In this document: positions 24,244-32,044 of the stretch, piece after piece
How the letters are laid out: each line of letters begins with the position of its first letter
Numbering within the stretch: the first letter of the stretch is position 1
Assembly: GCA_022826805.1 (NCBI GenBank)
Contig: JAJDUH010000026.1
Location: 31,573 to 95,572, forward strand
DNA from: Candidatus Poribacteria bacterium
Lineage (GTDB): Bacteria; Poribacteria; WGA-4E; WGA-3G
Direction of reading: 5' to 3'
Length of the DNA: 64,000 bases
Position numbers and translations under genes: made by a program
Notes under the pieces: model-generated
Told to the model about the DNA's origin: nothing
What the model saw: the letters and a program-made list of their open reading frames with translations, nothing else
Database searches by the model: none

Positions 24244-25653
24244 ATGCTGAAATTTTCAACAAAAGATTGCCCAAAAAAAATGCATATTGTGTTTTTGAGC
24301 GTTGTTGTGATATTCGGGGCACTACTTCGCCTCTGGAATTTAGGTCAGTGGAGTTTTTGGATTGATGAGGTCTTTACAGTCAAAGATGCAGAAGGATTTT
24401 CGTTGGAGAGCTGGCAGCGCATTCCGAATCCCATTCCTTACCTGGCGGTAAAGTTATCTATCGCGCTCGCCAACGATAGCGAATGGGGCAGTCGTTTAAT
24501 TCCGTGTATCGTTGGTATTGTCTCAATTCCTGCGGTTTTTGGATTAGGACGAACGTTATTCAATTGGCATATTGGGCTTCTGAGTAGCATGTTTATGGCA
24601 TGTTCAAGTTGGCATCTGTTTTGGACGCAAAACGCGCGGTACCCTATTTTTACCCTCCTCTTTGCTGTATTGACAGCATGGTTATTCTACCTATCCTTGG
24701 AACGCGATTCGACACTTTTGACGGTAGGCGCGTTGGTTTCCTGTTTCTGTCTAATCCTCTCACATACTCTTTCTGTTGTGATTGTTCCCGCGTTAGCTGC
24801 TTACGCCATGATCTGTCTATTAGAAAAATCCAAGAAGAAACGATGGCTAAATTTGTTGATTTTTTTTATCCCGTTTGCGATGCCGGTGTTGGCACTATTG
24901 CTGCCAGAAGTTCGCGATTATCTTTTTTCCGGATGGGGACGCAACGAGTGGCAGCGGAGTCCACTTTATATCCTACTAACGCTTGTCCACGGGGTGAGTA
25001 TCCCGATAGCTGTTGCAGCGTTTTTCGGTTTCGTTGCGACAGCATCTAAGAGGTCTACGCGTTTTTTAGTCTGTTATGCCGGTATACCCCTGGGACTTTT
25101 TCTCGTTGCCTCGCAGCTTCAAAACGTTGCTGGCTATTACCTGTTCTGGACGATCCCTGCCTATTTTATCTTGGCTGGTGTCGCGTGTGAATGGATTTGG
25201 AAGGCGGTTGTACCGAAATCAGACGGGAAAATACTAGGTGCATTTATGCCGTGTGTTCTGGTGGTGACGCTGCTCTCACAGACCTATCTCTACTTTTGGA
25301 TTGAAAACGGCGGACGGCCGAGATGGCGAGAGGCGTTTGCAGCGATTCAAGTCCAGAAGCATCCAACCGATAACGTGGTGCTTTCCGAGCCTGAGATGGG
25401 TAGGTACTATCTTCCAGAAATGACATCCATCTACATCGGGGGACTCTTAGACAACCCGAAAGCGTTTGAAAGGGAGTGGGAAACTTCTGGGCGAGAACGA
25501 TTGTGGTTTGTTGTGGACGTGGCGAGTTTCAACGTTTTTGACGCCGACACGGCGGTTCGCAGCTGGATTCGCGAACGCGGGCATCTTGTAAAAACCTTGT
25601 CTGCTTTCTCACGTGTAAAAGATAGGACGATTCATATTTATCTGTTGGAATAG
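24244..25653 (+). CDS. GT-C glycosyltransferase (PMT/ArnT-like membrane protein)
   Basis: 469 residues with about ten membrane helices. The N-terminus has LWNLGQWSFWIDEVFTVKDA, where the acidic pair matches the first-loop catalytic motif of polyprenyl-phosphate-dependent glycosyltransferases (family 39/ArnT-like). GSRLIPCIVGIVSIPAVFGLG and NARYPIFTLLFAVLTAW are typical following segments. It would transfer a sugar from a lipid carrier to a glycan or protein on the outer face of the inner membrane. It lies between the two paralogous barrel genes on the opposite strand. Confidence 0.8.
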   Translation: MLKFSTKDCPKKMHIVFLSVVVIFGALLRLWNLGQWSFWIDEVFTVKDAEGFSLESWQRIPNPIPYLAVKLSIALANDSEWGSRLIPCIVGIVSIPAVFGLGRTLFNWHIGLLSSMFMACSSWHLFWTQNARYPIFTLLFAVLTAWLFYLSLERDSTLLTVGALVSCFCLILSHTLSVVIVPALAAYAMICLLEKSKKKRWLNLLIFFIPFAMPVLALLLPEVRDYLFSGWGRNEWQRSPLYILLTLVHGVSIPIAVAAFFGFVATASKRSTRFLVCYAGIPLGLFLVASQLQNVAGYYLFWTIPAYFILAGVACEWIWKAVVPKSDGKILGAFMPCVLVVTLLSQTYLYFWIENGGRPRWREAFAAIQVQKHPTDNVVLSEPEMGRYYLPEMTSIYIGGLLDNPKAFEREWETSGRERLWFVVDVASFNVFDADTAVRSWIRERGHLVKTLSAFSRVKDRTIHIYLLE

Positions 25654-25685
25654 AATACGGAGGACTATATAGCGAAGGTATTGGT

Positions 25686-25707
25686 GGCGAGGTGAGGACA
25701 TCTCGCC
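25686..25707. repeat. GGCGAG palindrome
   Basis: GGCGAG-GTGAGGACAT-CTCGCC between the convergent glycosyltransferase and barrel genes. It may act as a 3' end structure. Confidence 0.5.
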
Positions 25708-25739
25708 TACTATGCGGAGCGTTTCTCACCTAAAGCCTG

Positions 25740-26507
25740 CTACCATCTACGCGTAAAATTCATTCTACCGGTAAGCCCGGTTTGCCCTTCCTCTTTTTTG
25801 GTCTCATACCCGACGTATATGCCAAGCGTGTTGTTCTCACCATAGCCGATATTTATACGTCCACCGAAATTTAGCACCCACAATCCACCATCACCACCGA
25901 GACCGAGCACGGATTCAAATTGCGGACCAATGGCGACGGTATCATTAAGGGCGTAGGTGAAATACGTGCGATTATAGAGTTCATTTAGGCTTTCATCATC
26001 GAATATAGAAGAAAGTGTACTGATTGTCCAATGGAAGCCGAAAATTTTGCCAGCAGGTAGGATAGCAAAGATTTGCGGGTATAAGGCGTAGGGGCCGTCT
26101 GGAGTGGCATAATTGAACCCAATTCCGAGCATAGGTGTTAGCAGCAGTGCCATGCTGTCATTCGCGATCACAGGGAATGAAATGCCCATATCAAACTCGC
26201 CCAAATACTTGCGCGAACCGTCGATACCTGGATTACCGTTCACATAGATATTAGAATCAAATGAAATGCCATCGCCGAGTGGATGACTAGCACCAATCAA
26301 GAAATAAGGACCGAGACTATCAATATCAATCTGGAACCATCCTGAAATATTTGGTTTTTCTTCTGCCTTTTCACCTTCAGCTTCATGACCATCAGCGAAG
26401 GCAGTAGAAAAGTCAGCAATAGATAACATACATATTAATAGGAGAACAGCGGTGAGTCGAAAGAGATTGCTGAACGTCTGGACACGGCAGCCCCAATAGT
26501 TATTCAT
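25740..26507 (-). CDS. outer-membrane-type beta-barrel protein (paralogue 2)
   Basis: 255 residues, signal peptide up to about FADGHEAEG, then ISGWFQIDIDSLGPYFLIGA, FDMGISFPVIANDSMALLLT, PMLGIGFNYATPDGP and YGENNTLGIYVGYETKKEE, ending GRMNFTRRW with a terminal Trp. These blocks align with the protein at 23115 along the whole length, so the two genes arose by duplication, with the glycosyltransferase gene between them on the other strand. Probably a small outer membrane barrel or channel; ligand unknown. Confidence 0.65.
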   Translation of the reverse strand: MNNYWGCRVQTFSNLFRLTAVLLLICMLSIADFSTAFADGHEAEGEKAEEKPNISGWFQIDIDSLGPYFLIGASHPLGDGISFDSNIYVNGNPGIDGSRKYLGEFDMGISFPVIANDSMALLLTPMLGIGFNYATPDGPYALYPQIFAILPAGKIFGFHWTISTLSSIFDDESLNELYNRTYFTYALNDTVAIGPQFESVLGLGGDGGLWVLNFGGRINIGYGENNTLGIYVGYETKKEEGQTGLTGRMNFTRRW

Positions 26508-26540
26508 AAAAAACTCCCTTCGAATGGTTGTCAGAGGAAT

Positions 26541-26657
26541 GGTTGTCAGTTATCAGTTGTCAGTTGTTAGTTAAGAGGCGACTTTGTAACAATATACCCC
26601 TTCTTGGCGTACTCCGAGTTGGGGAGATTTTACAAGTATCCGCTGACCGACAACTGA
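26541..26657 (+). repeat. MITE-like element, copy C
   Basis: GGTTGTCAGTTATCAGTTGT at the left, GTAACAATATACCCCTTCTTGGCGTA in the middle (26587 onward), and CCGCTGACCGACAACTGA at the right. This matches copy A (10461-10636) in reverse orientation. No coding capacity. Confidence 0.7.
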
Positions 26658-26667
26658 TCACTCCTTT

Positions 26668-27357
26668 TTAATTGGCTTGTTTAACTTGTTCCATGAGTTG
26701 TTCGAGTTTATGTGGATCCTTGATACCCTTTGATGCCTCAACCCCAGAACAGAGATCAATGCCGTGTGGACGGATCGTTTCAATAGCCGCTTTAACATTC
26801 TCTGGACGGATCCCACCAGCGAAAAATACCGGGAGTGGACTTTCCGTAATCAACTCAGCGGCGACATTCCAATCACAAGTTTTCCCAGTACCACCGTATC
26901 TGGGTTTCTCCAAACTTATATCAACACTATCAAACAGAAGGAAATCAGCACCTGCATCTCGATAAGCTTGCATCTCCGCTTGGACAGTAGGCATATCTAC
27001 ATTTTCAGGGCTGCCCGCAGGCAGATAGACGGATTTCCAAAGCTGACACGGCACAGTGTCTTTAAGTTCTTCAACTTGTTGCGGTGGCTCCTGCCCAAGG
27101 AGTTGCAAGGCAAAGGGTTGAATTTGGGAAACGATTTCTTGGATATCAGATGTTGTGCGGTTGTATAGCAGAAGCACGGTAGGAATGGGGCTGCCGCTTG
27201 CGATTTCAGAGGCCTGGGCGGTAGAACGTGTTCGTTCTGATACGGCGACATCAACTAACACACCGACGTAGTCCGCGCCTGCATCGGCGGCAAGTCGAGC
27301 GTCATGGATAGAGGTAATACCGCAGATTTTAACACTGCAGTGGGATTCTTTGGACAT
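26668..27357 (-). CDS. trpF: phosphoribosylanthranilate isomerase
   Basis: 229 residues, TIM-barrel TrpF, third step of the tryptophan branch after anthranilate. VKICGIT near the N-terminus holds the catalytic Cys, FLLFDS the catalytic Asp, GGTGKTCDW the phosphate-binding turn, and FAGGIRPENV and CSGVEASKGIKD finish the barrel. No other trp genes are adjacent. The second strand reads VGVLVDVAVSERTRS, slightly different from the usual VFVPGSPRYV pattern, so a divergent TrpF-like role cannot be excluded. Confidence 0.87.
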   Translation of the reverse strand: MSKESHCSVKICGITSIHDARLAADAGADYVGVLVDVAVSERTRSTAQASEIASGSPIPTVLLLYNRTTSDIQEIVSQIQPFALQLLGQEPPQQVEELKDTVPCQLWKSVYLPAGSPENVDMPTVQAEMQAYRDAGADFLLFDSVDISLEKPRYGGTGKTCDWNVAAELITESPLPVFFAGGIRPENVKAAIETIRPHGIDLCSGVEASKGIKDPHKLEQLMEQVKQAN

Positions 27358-27523
27358 TCTTTAATTTTTCCTTGCGGTTAAATGGAGAGGGTTGGAACTT
27401 TGACGTTCTTTTCCCAAATCCGCTCTCTATTTCATTACGAGCTACGCGCTTTGGACCTTTTTTAATTATACCTCGCGGTAAAATAGGGTTAGAATTACAA
27501 ATCCCTCCTATAAACAGTCGTTT

Positions 27524-27883
27524 CTATTCTTCAAAGACAGTTTGCCTGTCAGCATCCGAATAACAGATAATCATTGTCACTGGTTGCCAGCCGGTGTTGA
27601 CGGCATTGTGCTTGACATTGCGAGGGATACGCAACATCATCCCAGGTTTGAGCGGAATGACCTCATCTCCCAAGCTGTGATCGCATTCACCGGAGAGGAC
27701 ATAGATGAGTTCTTCACAGTTTGGATGGTAATGGACAGGATTGCCCTCACCGGCGTTAATATAGACGACCCCGAAAGTCATCTCAGCCTCTGGATCGATT
27801 TGATCATTACACAGCCATTTAATCGCACCCCAAGGGAATTCGAGTGCGCCTGCGTCGTTACTATTGGTTATTGTTATCTCCAT
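27524..27883 (-). CDS. cupin-domain protein
   Basis: 119 residues, single cupin barrel. GNPVHYHPNCEELIYVLSGE is the first cupin motif with the metal ligands (H, H, E), and PRNVKHNAVNTGWQP the second with its His. Such small cupins bind a metal and act on sugars or small metabolites, or simply sense them. There is no DNA-binding domain. It lies between trpF and a metallophosphoesterase on the same strand; the gap of about 165 bases from the stop to trpF suggests independent transcription. Confidence 0.85.
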   Translation of the reverse strand: MEITITNSNDAGALEFPWGAIKWLCNDQIDPEAEMTFGVVYINAGEGNPVHYHPNCEELIYVLSGECDHSLGDEVIPLKPGMMLRIPRNVKHNAVNTGWQPVTMIICYSDADRQTVFEE

Positions 27884-27943
27884 AGCGTTTTCCTTTCTAT
27901 CTTCGGAATTCTGGGGTCATTTCGTTTCTAACTCACATAATCC

Positions 27944-27967
27944 GCAAACTAACAGTTTGCGCTACAA
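27944..27967. repeat. CAAACT..CTACAA repeat copy
   Basis: GCAAACTAACAGTTTGCGCT followed by ACAA. The same palindromic sequence appears at 3905-3928 and 4057-4080. Confidence 0.55.
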
Positions 27968-27974
27968 TATTCAA

Positions 27975-28811
27975 TTATACCTCGAAACAAGCCAAACATT
28001 GTGCGGCATAAGTTTTCAAATCCACAGTAGGTTTTTCATATAGATAACCTACAGGCGCACAGATAGCACGTACACTGCGAAGTTGCATATCAACCGATCG
28101 ATGGACATGCCCGAAAAGCGCGTGTGTAACAAGTGGTTCTCGCAAGCAGCATGCGCCGATGCGTTTACTTCCCATGAAAGCCCGAAAGAAGTCCCAAGGC
28201 AATTCGCCTCGGTATTGGATGCACTCGCGAAATGGAACGTGGTGCGTAACCACAATAATACGGGACACGTCATCTCGGACACAAGCAATCTGTGCTTCAA
28301 GTTCTACTTCAAAACGCTGGGTGACAGCGGGATCGGTGTCCGCCCATTTGGCGTATCGCTTGTCATTCCAGACTGCCCCCATCAACTCCTTCTCGGCATA
28401 TTGTGCGTCGGAAAAGTCGTAGCCCTCTGGCGCGAAACTGTAATCGTACCAGCCGATAGTCCCGCAGAAAGCGATTTGCTCGGTGACAAAGGGCTGATCC
28501 ATAAGCGGGCGAAACTCACACTCATAACAGAGTTGAGAAATAATATCGCACTTCTGTTCGCTTGTAACGTCGGCAGTCTCAATTGCCCAAATGTCATGGT
28601 TGCCTGGAACGAACAATTTCTCACAGGCTAAATCTGCCATATAAAAAGCGTTGAGTGTTTCAGAAAGTTGAACGAGATGTCGCGCGAGATCGCCTGCAAT
28701 TACTAAAACGTCAAGTTTTGCTGCCCTGACGGCATCAATGAGATACGGGATGAGTGCTTTATTTAGGGGCGTAACGTCTGTGTGTAAGTCTGAAATGAGT
28801 CCAATTTTCAT
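27975..28811 (-). CDS. metallophosphoesterase
   Basis: 278 residues of the calcineurin-like phosphoesterase fold: MKIGLISDLHTD (D..H), VIAGDLARH (GD), VPGNHDIWA (GNHD), VTHHVPF (H) and GHVHRS (GHxH), the full two-metal site in order. Probably hydrolyses a phosphodiester or phosphomonoester in the cytoplasm; substrate unknown. A GTG at 28820 in frame would add three residues; ATG at 28811 is preferred. It is followed by the cupin gene and preceded by the HEAT lipoproteins, all on the minus strand. Confidence 0.9.
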   Translation of the reverse strand: MKIGLISDLHTDVTPLNKALIPYLIDAVRAAKLDVLVIAGDLARHLVQLSETLNAFYMADLACEKLFVPGNHDIWAIETADVTSEQKCDIISQLCYECEFRPLMDQPFVTEQIAFCGTIGWYDYSFAPEGYDFSDAQYAEKELMGAVWNDKRYAKWADTDPAVTQRFEVELEAQIACVRDDVSRIIVVTHHVPFRECIQYRGELPWDFFRAFMGSKRIGACCLREPLVTHALFGHVHRSVDMQLRSVRAICAPVGYLYEKPTVDLKTYAAQCLACFEV

Positions 28812-28848
28812 TGGTAGCACACAACCCGTTGCGTGAGCCTCCGTTGAA

Positions 28849-30294
28849 TTACATCGATTCCTTTGCTAAGTTTCTAAAAACCTCATCAAGGAAGATACGG
28901 AGACCGCTATCAGTATCCTGTTGGTATTGTTCACGTTGACGCTCAAGTGCCTGAATTGAAGGGCCGTCTCCGATCTTGGCGATTGCGTCGACAAGTGTGA
29001 GTCGGATTGCGGGTTCATCGGCAGCTTCGAGTGCCCTAATCAACCGATTTCGTGCCTTAGCTCCTCCGATACCGCCAAGTGCAGAAGCGGCTATGTCCTT
29101 TGTGCTGGTATCACCGCTTTCAAAAGTGGTGATGAGAGCGTCAACAGCGGGTTCGCCAATCTGACTAAGTGCCAACCCTGCTTGAAAGCGGATACCGGGA
29201 ATTTCTGCTGGGTTTTCAAGGACAGCAATAAGAGCATCAATCGCCGAAATTGGTTTGAGAATTCCGAGTATGGCGAGACATGGGCGCCGAATCTCTTGTT
29301 CTGGTTCCACGTTAATCTGAATATATTGTTGTGCAAGTTCAGCGATTTGTCCCTCGTTGATTTTCTGATAGAGTGTCTCGGATTTGTGTCTGAACTGTGT
29401 TCCGAAAGGGGCTTTGAGGGTAGCGGTATTTTCTGTTCTATCTACGGTAAGTAAGCCAAGAATTGAGGCGGATTCGAGTTGGCTCGCTTGAAGGCTATCA
29501 GCTGGAAGTTGATTCACATTGGTGCGTTGGAATTCTTGGAAAAGGTCATTTAGCACGCTTAATTCAACGAGGCGTTGAAGACTACTGATTGCAGCTTTGC
29601 GGAGTGAAAATTCTGTGCTATTTTTGAAAAGGTCTATCAATGGTTCAATTGCGCGGGCATCTCCTAAGTCCCCCAGGGCAGTCACAGCAGCGATTTTCAC
29701 GCCTATCAACTCCGAAGTTCGGAAGATTAATTTGTGTTTGGAGAGTTTTCCGAGTATCTTCTTATAATCGGCGATGCTGTTAATATTTTGCTCATCGACA
29801 ATCTTTTCAACAATGTCGCCTACCTGAATATCAGCGTTTGCAGCAGGGGTTCCAGGTTGAATTTGATTAACACGGACAGTGCCACTTCCTTCAACGCTGA
29901 GTCCCACCTTATCTCCTTTCCTTCGCAGGGCGATACGGATAGGATCTTTATCCTTCAAATGAAGAATCAGATCACTATCCTCATCCAGTGCCTTTTTCAT
30001 TGCACTGTTAAAGTCCCCAGGACTTTTGACTGGATATTCTACGATGACATAAGAGATGAGTTCACCAGCTTCGAGTTGCGCTTTACGTGCGGGCCCATTG
30101 GGTGCGGTATCTAAAACAACGACTCCACTGGTAGCCCAACGATTCATGAGGTCGCTGTCTAACTGCTGAACCTCCATTTGCAAACGGTCATCGTAATACC
30201 GATTGTCGCATCCGACTCCCAATGCCAGGGCAAAGATGAGCACAATAACTGCGAAACAGCGAGGTTTGACCGACTGTGTTATTTTTTTTAGCAT
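28849..30294 (-). CDS. lipoprotein with PDZ domains and HEAT repeats
   Basis: 481 residues from MLKKITQSVKPRC; an upstream extension of 39 codons has no ribosome-binding site, while AAAGGATCCAGC precedes this ATG. The signal ends in LGVGC, a lipobox. Residues of about 45-190 form two PDZ-like modules (VVVLDTAPNGPARKAQLEAG and VNQIQPGTPAANADIQVGD). The remainder is HEAT repeats (VTALGDLGDARAIEPLIDLF, ASALGGIGGAKARNRLIRAL). A scaffold in the periplasm or on the outer membrane is likely. It follows another HEAT lipoprotein in the same direction. Confidence 0.8.
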   Translation of the reverse strand: MLKKITQSVKPRCFAVIVLIFALALGVGCDNRYYDDRLQMEVQQLDSDLMNRWATSGVVVLDTAPNGPARKAQLEAGELISYVIVEYPVKSPGDFNSAMKKALDEDSDLILHLKDKDPIRIALRRKGDKVGLSVEGSGTVRVNQIQPGTPAANADIQVGDIVEKIVDEQNINSIADYKKILGKLSKHKLIFRTSELIGVKIAAVTALGDLGDARAIEPLIDLFKNSTEFSLRKAAISSLQRLVELSVLNDLFQEFQRTNVNQLPADSLQASQLESASILGLLTVDRTENTATLKAPFGTQFRHKSETLYQKINEGQIAELAQQYIQINVEPEQEIRRPCLAILGILKPISAIDALIAVLENPAEIPGIRFQAGLALSQIGEPAVDALITTFESGDTSTKDIAASALGGIGGAKARNRLIRALEAADEPAIRLTLVDAIAKIGDGPSIQALERQREQYQQDTDSGLRIFLDEVFRNLAKESM

Positions 30295-30407
30295 GCTGGA
30301 TCCTTTCGATTCAATAGCAAATTTAGGTCCTTCCCAGTAGTCTTTCGAATAACGGGCGAGATCCCGGCGTCGCAAACTACGCCGAAAAGTACAATCACGA
30401 CCCGCGT

Positions 30408-31292
30408 TCAATTAAGCGGGATAAGCACGTCTCGACTGCTCTGTTCTCTCAAAGCGTCTAAGAGTGGTTCGACGACCTTGTCATCGCCGAGTGTCGCCAA
30501 TGCGCGGATAGCATCAACGCGCAGTGACGATCCCTTGTTCTCGACAATTTTGACGAGTTCTGGAACAGCTGCGCCGCCAATTTTCCCGAGTGACTCTACG
30601 GCGAGTTGACGAACCTCAGGTTCCTCCCGATCGCGTTTCCATTTGGCAGAGCCGGATTCAATTAACGCAGCAAGTGCCGGAATTGCTACCTCACTTCCAA
30701 TTTCGCCGAGTGCCTTGACTGCGTTCAAGCGCGTTTCTGTCCGGCGGTGATCCAGAAGTTTTACCAAAATGGATACAAGGGTTGTCGGATCATCCTTACC
30801 GAGATGTCCGAACACCCAATGTGCGCTGTGTCTATCGCGATTATCTCCGGATTTAATAGCTTTCTGGAGTTGGCTGATGAGGCGTTTGCGGTCGCCTTGC
30901 TTATATATGCGCCTTAGCGCGTCAAGTGCAGCATTCTGAATATCTAAATCGTCATCGCGGAGTGTCTCAAAAATCAGTCTTTCGAGATATTTACGCGGTT
31001 CCTCTTTGTATGCGAGGAACATGTGTTTGCCGCGTTCAACGATCGAAGCCTCCTCCCAATCGGTGGTATTGGGTTCGTAAAACTCCTGGGAGTTGTAAAA
31101 TCCGAGCAGATAGTGTGCTTCGGCATTATCAATGGGTCGTTGGAGCGCGAGTTTAAATTCCCGGACGGCGCGTTCCTCTTTCCGTCTTTTATCCGATTTA
31201 ATCAATTCCTTGCCCTTGGCGAGGTTCTCATTCTGGGTGCCGCACCCGATGATAAAGAGAACGAGTACGGGAGCAAGCCAGAGCTTCTTCAT
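30408..31292 (-). CDS. HEAT-repeat lipoprotein
   Basis: 294 residues from MKKLWLAPVLVLFIIGCGTQ (lipobox IIGC). After a TPR-like stretch (AVREFKLALQRPIDNAEAHYLLGFYN), HEAT repeats follow: LETLRDDDLDIQNAALDALRRI, AVKALGEIGSEVAIPALAAL, AVESLGKIGGAAVPELVKI and AIRALATLGDDKVVEPLLDALR. Likely anchored in a membrane and used for protein binding. The stop lies about 110 bases before the PDZ/HEAT lipoprotein gene and its start is 13 bases after the GNAT stop, so the three form an operon. Confidence 0.78.
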   Translation of the reverse strand: MKKLWLAPVLVLFIIGCGTQNENLAKGKELIKSDKRRKEERAVREFKLALQRPIDNAEAHYLLGFYNSQEFYEPNTTDWEEASIVERGKHMFLAYKEEPRKYLERLIFETLRDDDLDIQNAALDALRRIYKQGDRKRLISQLQKAIKSGDNRDRHSAHWVFGHLGKDDPTTLVSILVKLLDHRRTETRLNAVKALGEIGSEVAIPALAALIESGSAKWKRDREEPEVRQLAVESLGKIGGAAVPELVKIVENKGSSLRVDAIRALATLGDDKVVEPLLDALREQSSRDVLIPLN

Positions 31293-31305
31293 AGTATTTC
31301 CCCTT

Positions 31306-31872
31306 TTAGGCATCAAGGAGGCTCGTTTGTCCATCACCATTTTCAGATGCCTCATCCTCTGTGCTTCCGTCGGTATCGTCGACTTCCACTTCTATTTCTG
31401 CTTCTGCTGCCGCTTCTTCTACTTCTGCTTCCAGCATTTTTTCGAGGACGACGACCGGTTTCTCGATGAATCCCCAGTCCTTGTACCTTTGAATGACGCT
31501 TGCCTCTGAGGGGGCTAACTCTACTTCAAGGGACTTAACACCGTTTGCTGTTGCAGTCGCCTCAGCAGCACCCATAAGGTGGTCAGCCACACCTAACTGC
31601 CGAAATGGACCTGCTACAGCGAGATTTCCCACCTGTGCGATTTCTGGGTTGGTGGGACTGTGCTTCACAGTAACTTGTCCGATCGGATATCCGCTGGCTT
31701 CTGCGACAAGCCGATAGGTTCCGTTCCCCGTTTCCAGATCAGTTCTCAACTCTTCAGCAACCTGCTCTCCGGTTTTTTCAGGAAAGCAATATGCGTGTAA
31801 ATGTGGTGCATCGTTTTCTTCAGCCGAGCGTACTTTAATAGCTCCGATTAGGTTGAAGTCTTGATTAGCCAT
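31306..31872 (-). CDS. GNAT-family N-acetyltransferase with acidic tail
   Basis: 188 residues. Residues about 15-140 form a GNAT domain: a PIGQVTVKHSP beta strand, AQVGNLAVAGPFRQLGVADHLMGA for the acetyl-CoA loop (RxxGxA variant QLGVA), and VELAPSEASVIQRYKDWGF. The last 45 residues are very acidic (EAEVEEAAAEAEIEVEVDDT and so on) and probably disordered. Substrate unknown; the tail may bind a basic partner. AAAGGAGAAAGTCT precedes the start. First gene of the operon with the HEAT lipoproteins. Confidence 0.82.
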   Translation of the reverse strand: MANQDFNLIGAIKVRSAEENDAPHLHAYCFPEKTGEQVAEELRTDLETGNGTYRLVAEASGYPIGQVTVKHSPTNPEIAQVGNLAVAGPFRQLGVADHLMGAAEATATANGVKSLEVELAPSEASVIQRYKDWGFIEKPVVVLEKMLEAEVEEAAAEAEIEVEVDDTDGSTEDEASENGDGQTSLLDA

Positions 31873-32044
31873 AGACTTTCTCCTTTGGTTATTATTAGTG
31901 TTTTAGTCAGTGCCTTCGCGTACTGCGCGGCAAGCATTTTACATATTTGGTGTCTAAACACGCTTACCACAGTATTGTAATACAATCAATTTCACATTAC
32001 AACTACTTTCTCTTCAAAGCGTTGTGGTCAGAAAGCGACGCTTC

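Noticed and set aside
30408..31355. Longer starts for the two HEAT lipoproteins (31355 and 30411).
   Set aside because: They add polar sequence before a clear lipoprotein signal; ATGs at 31292 and 30294 put the lipobox at the correct distance.
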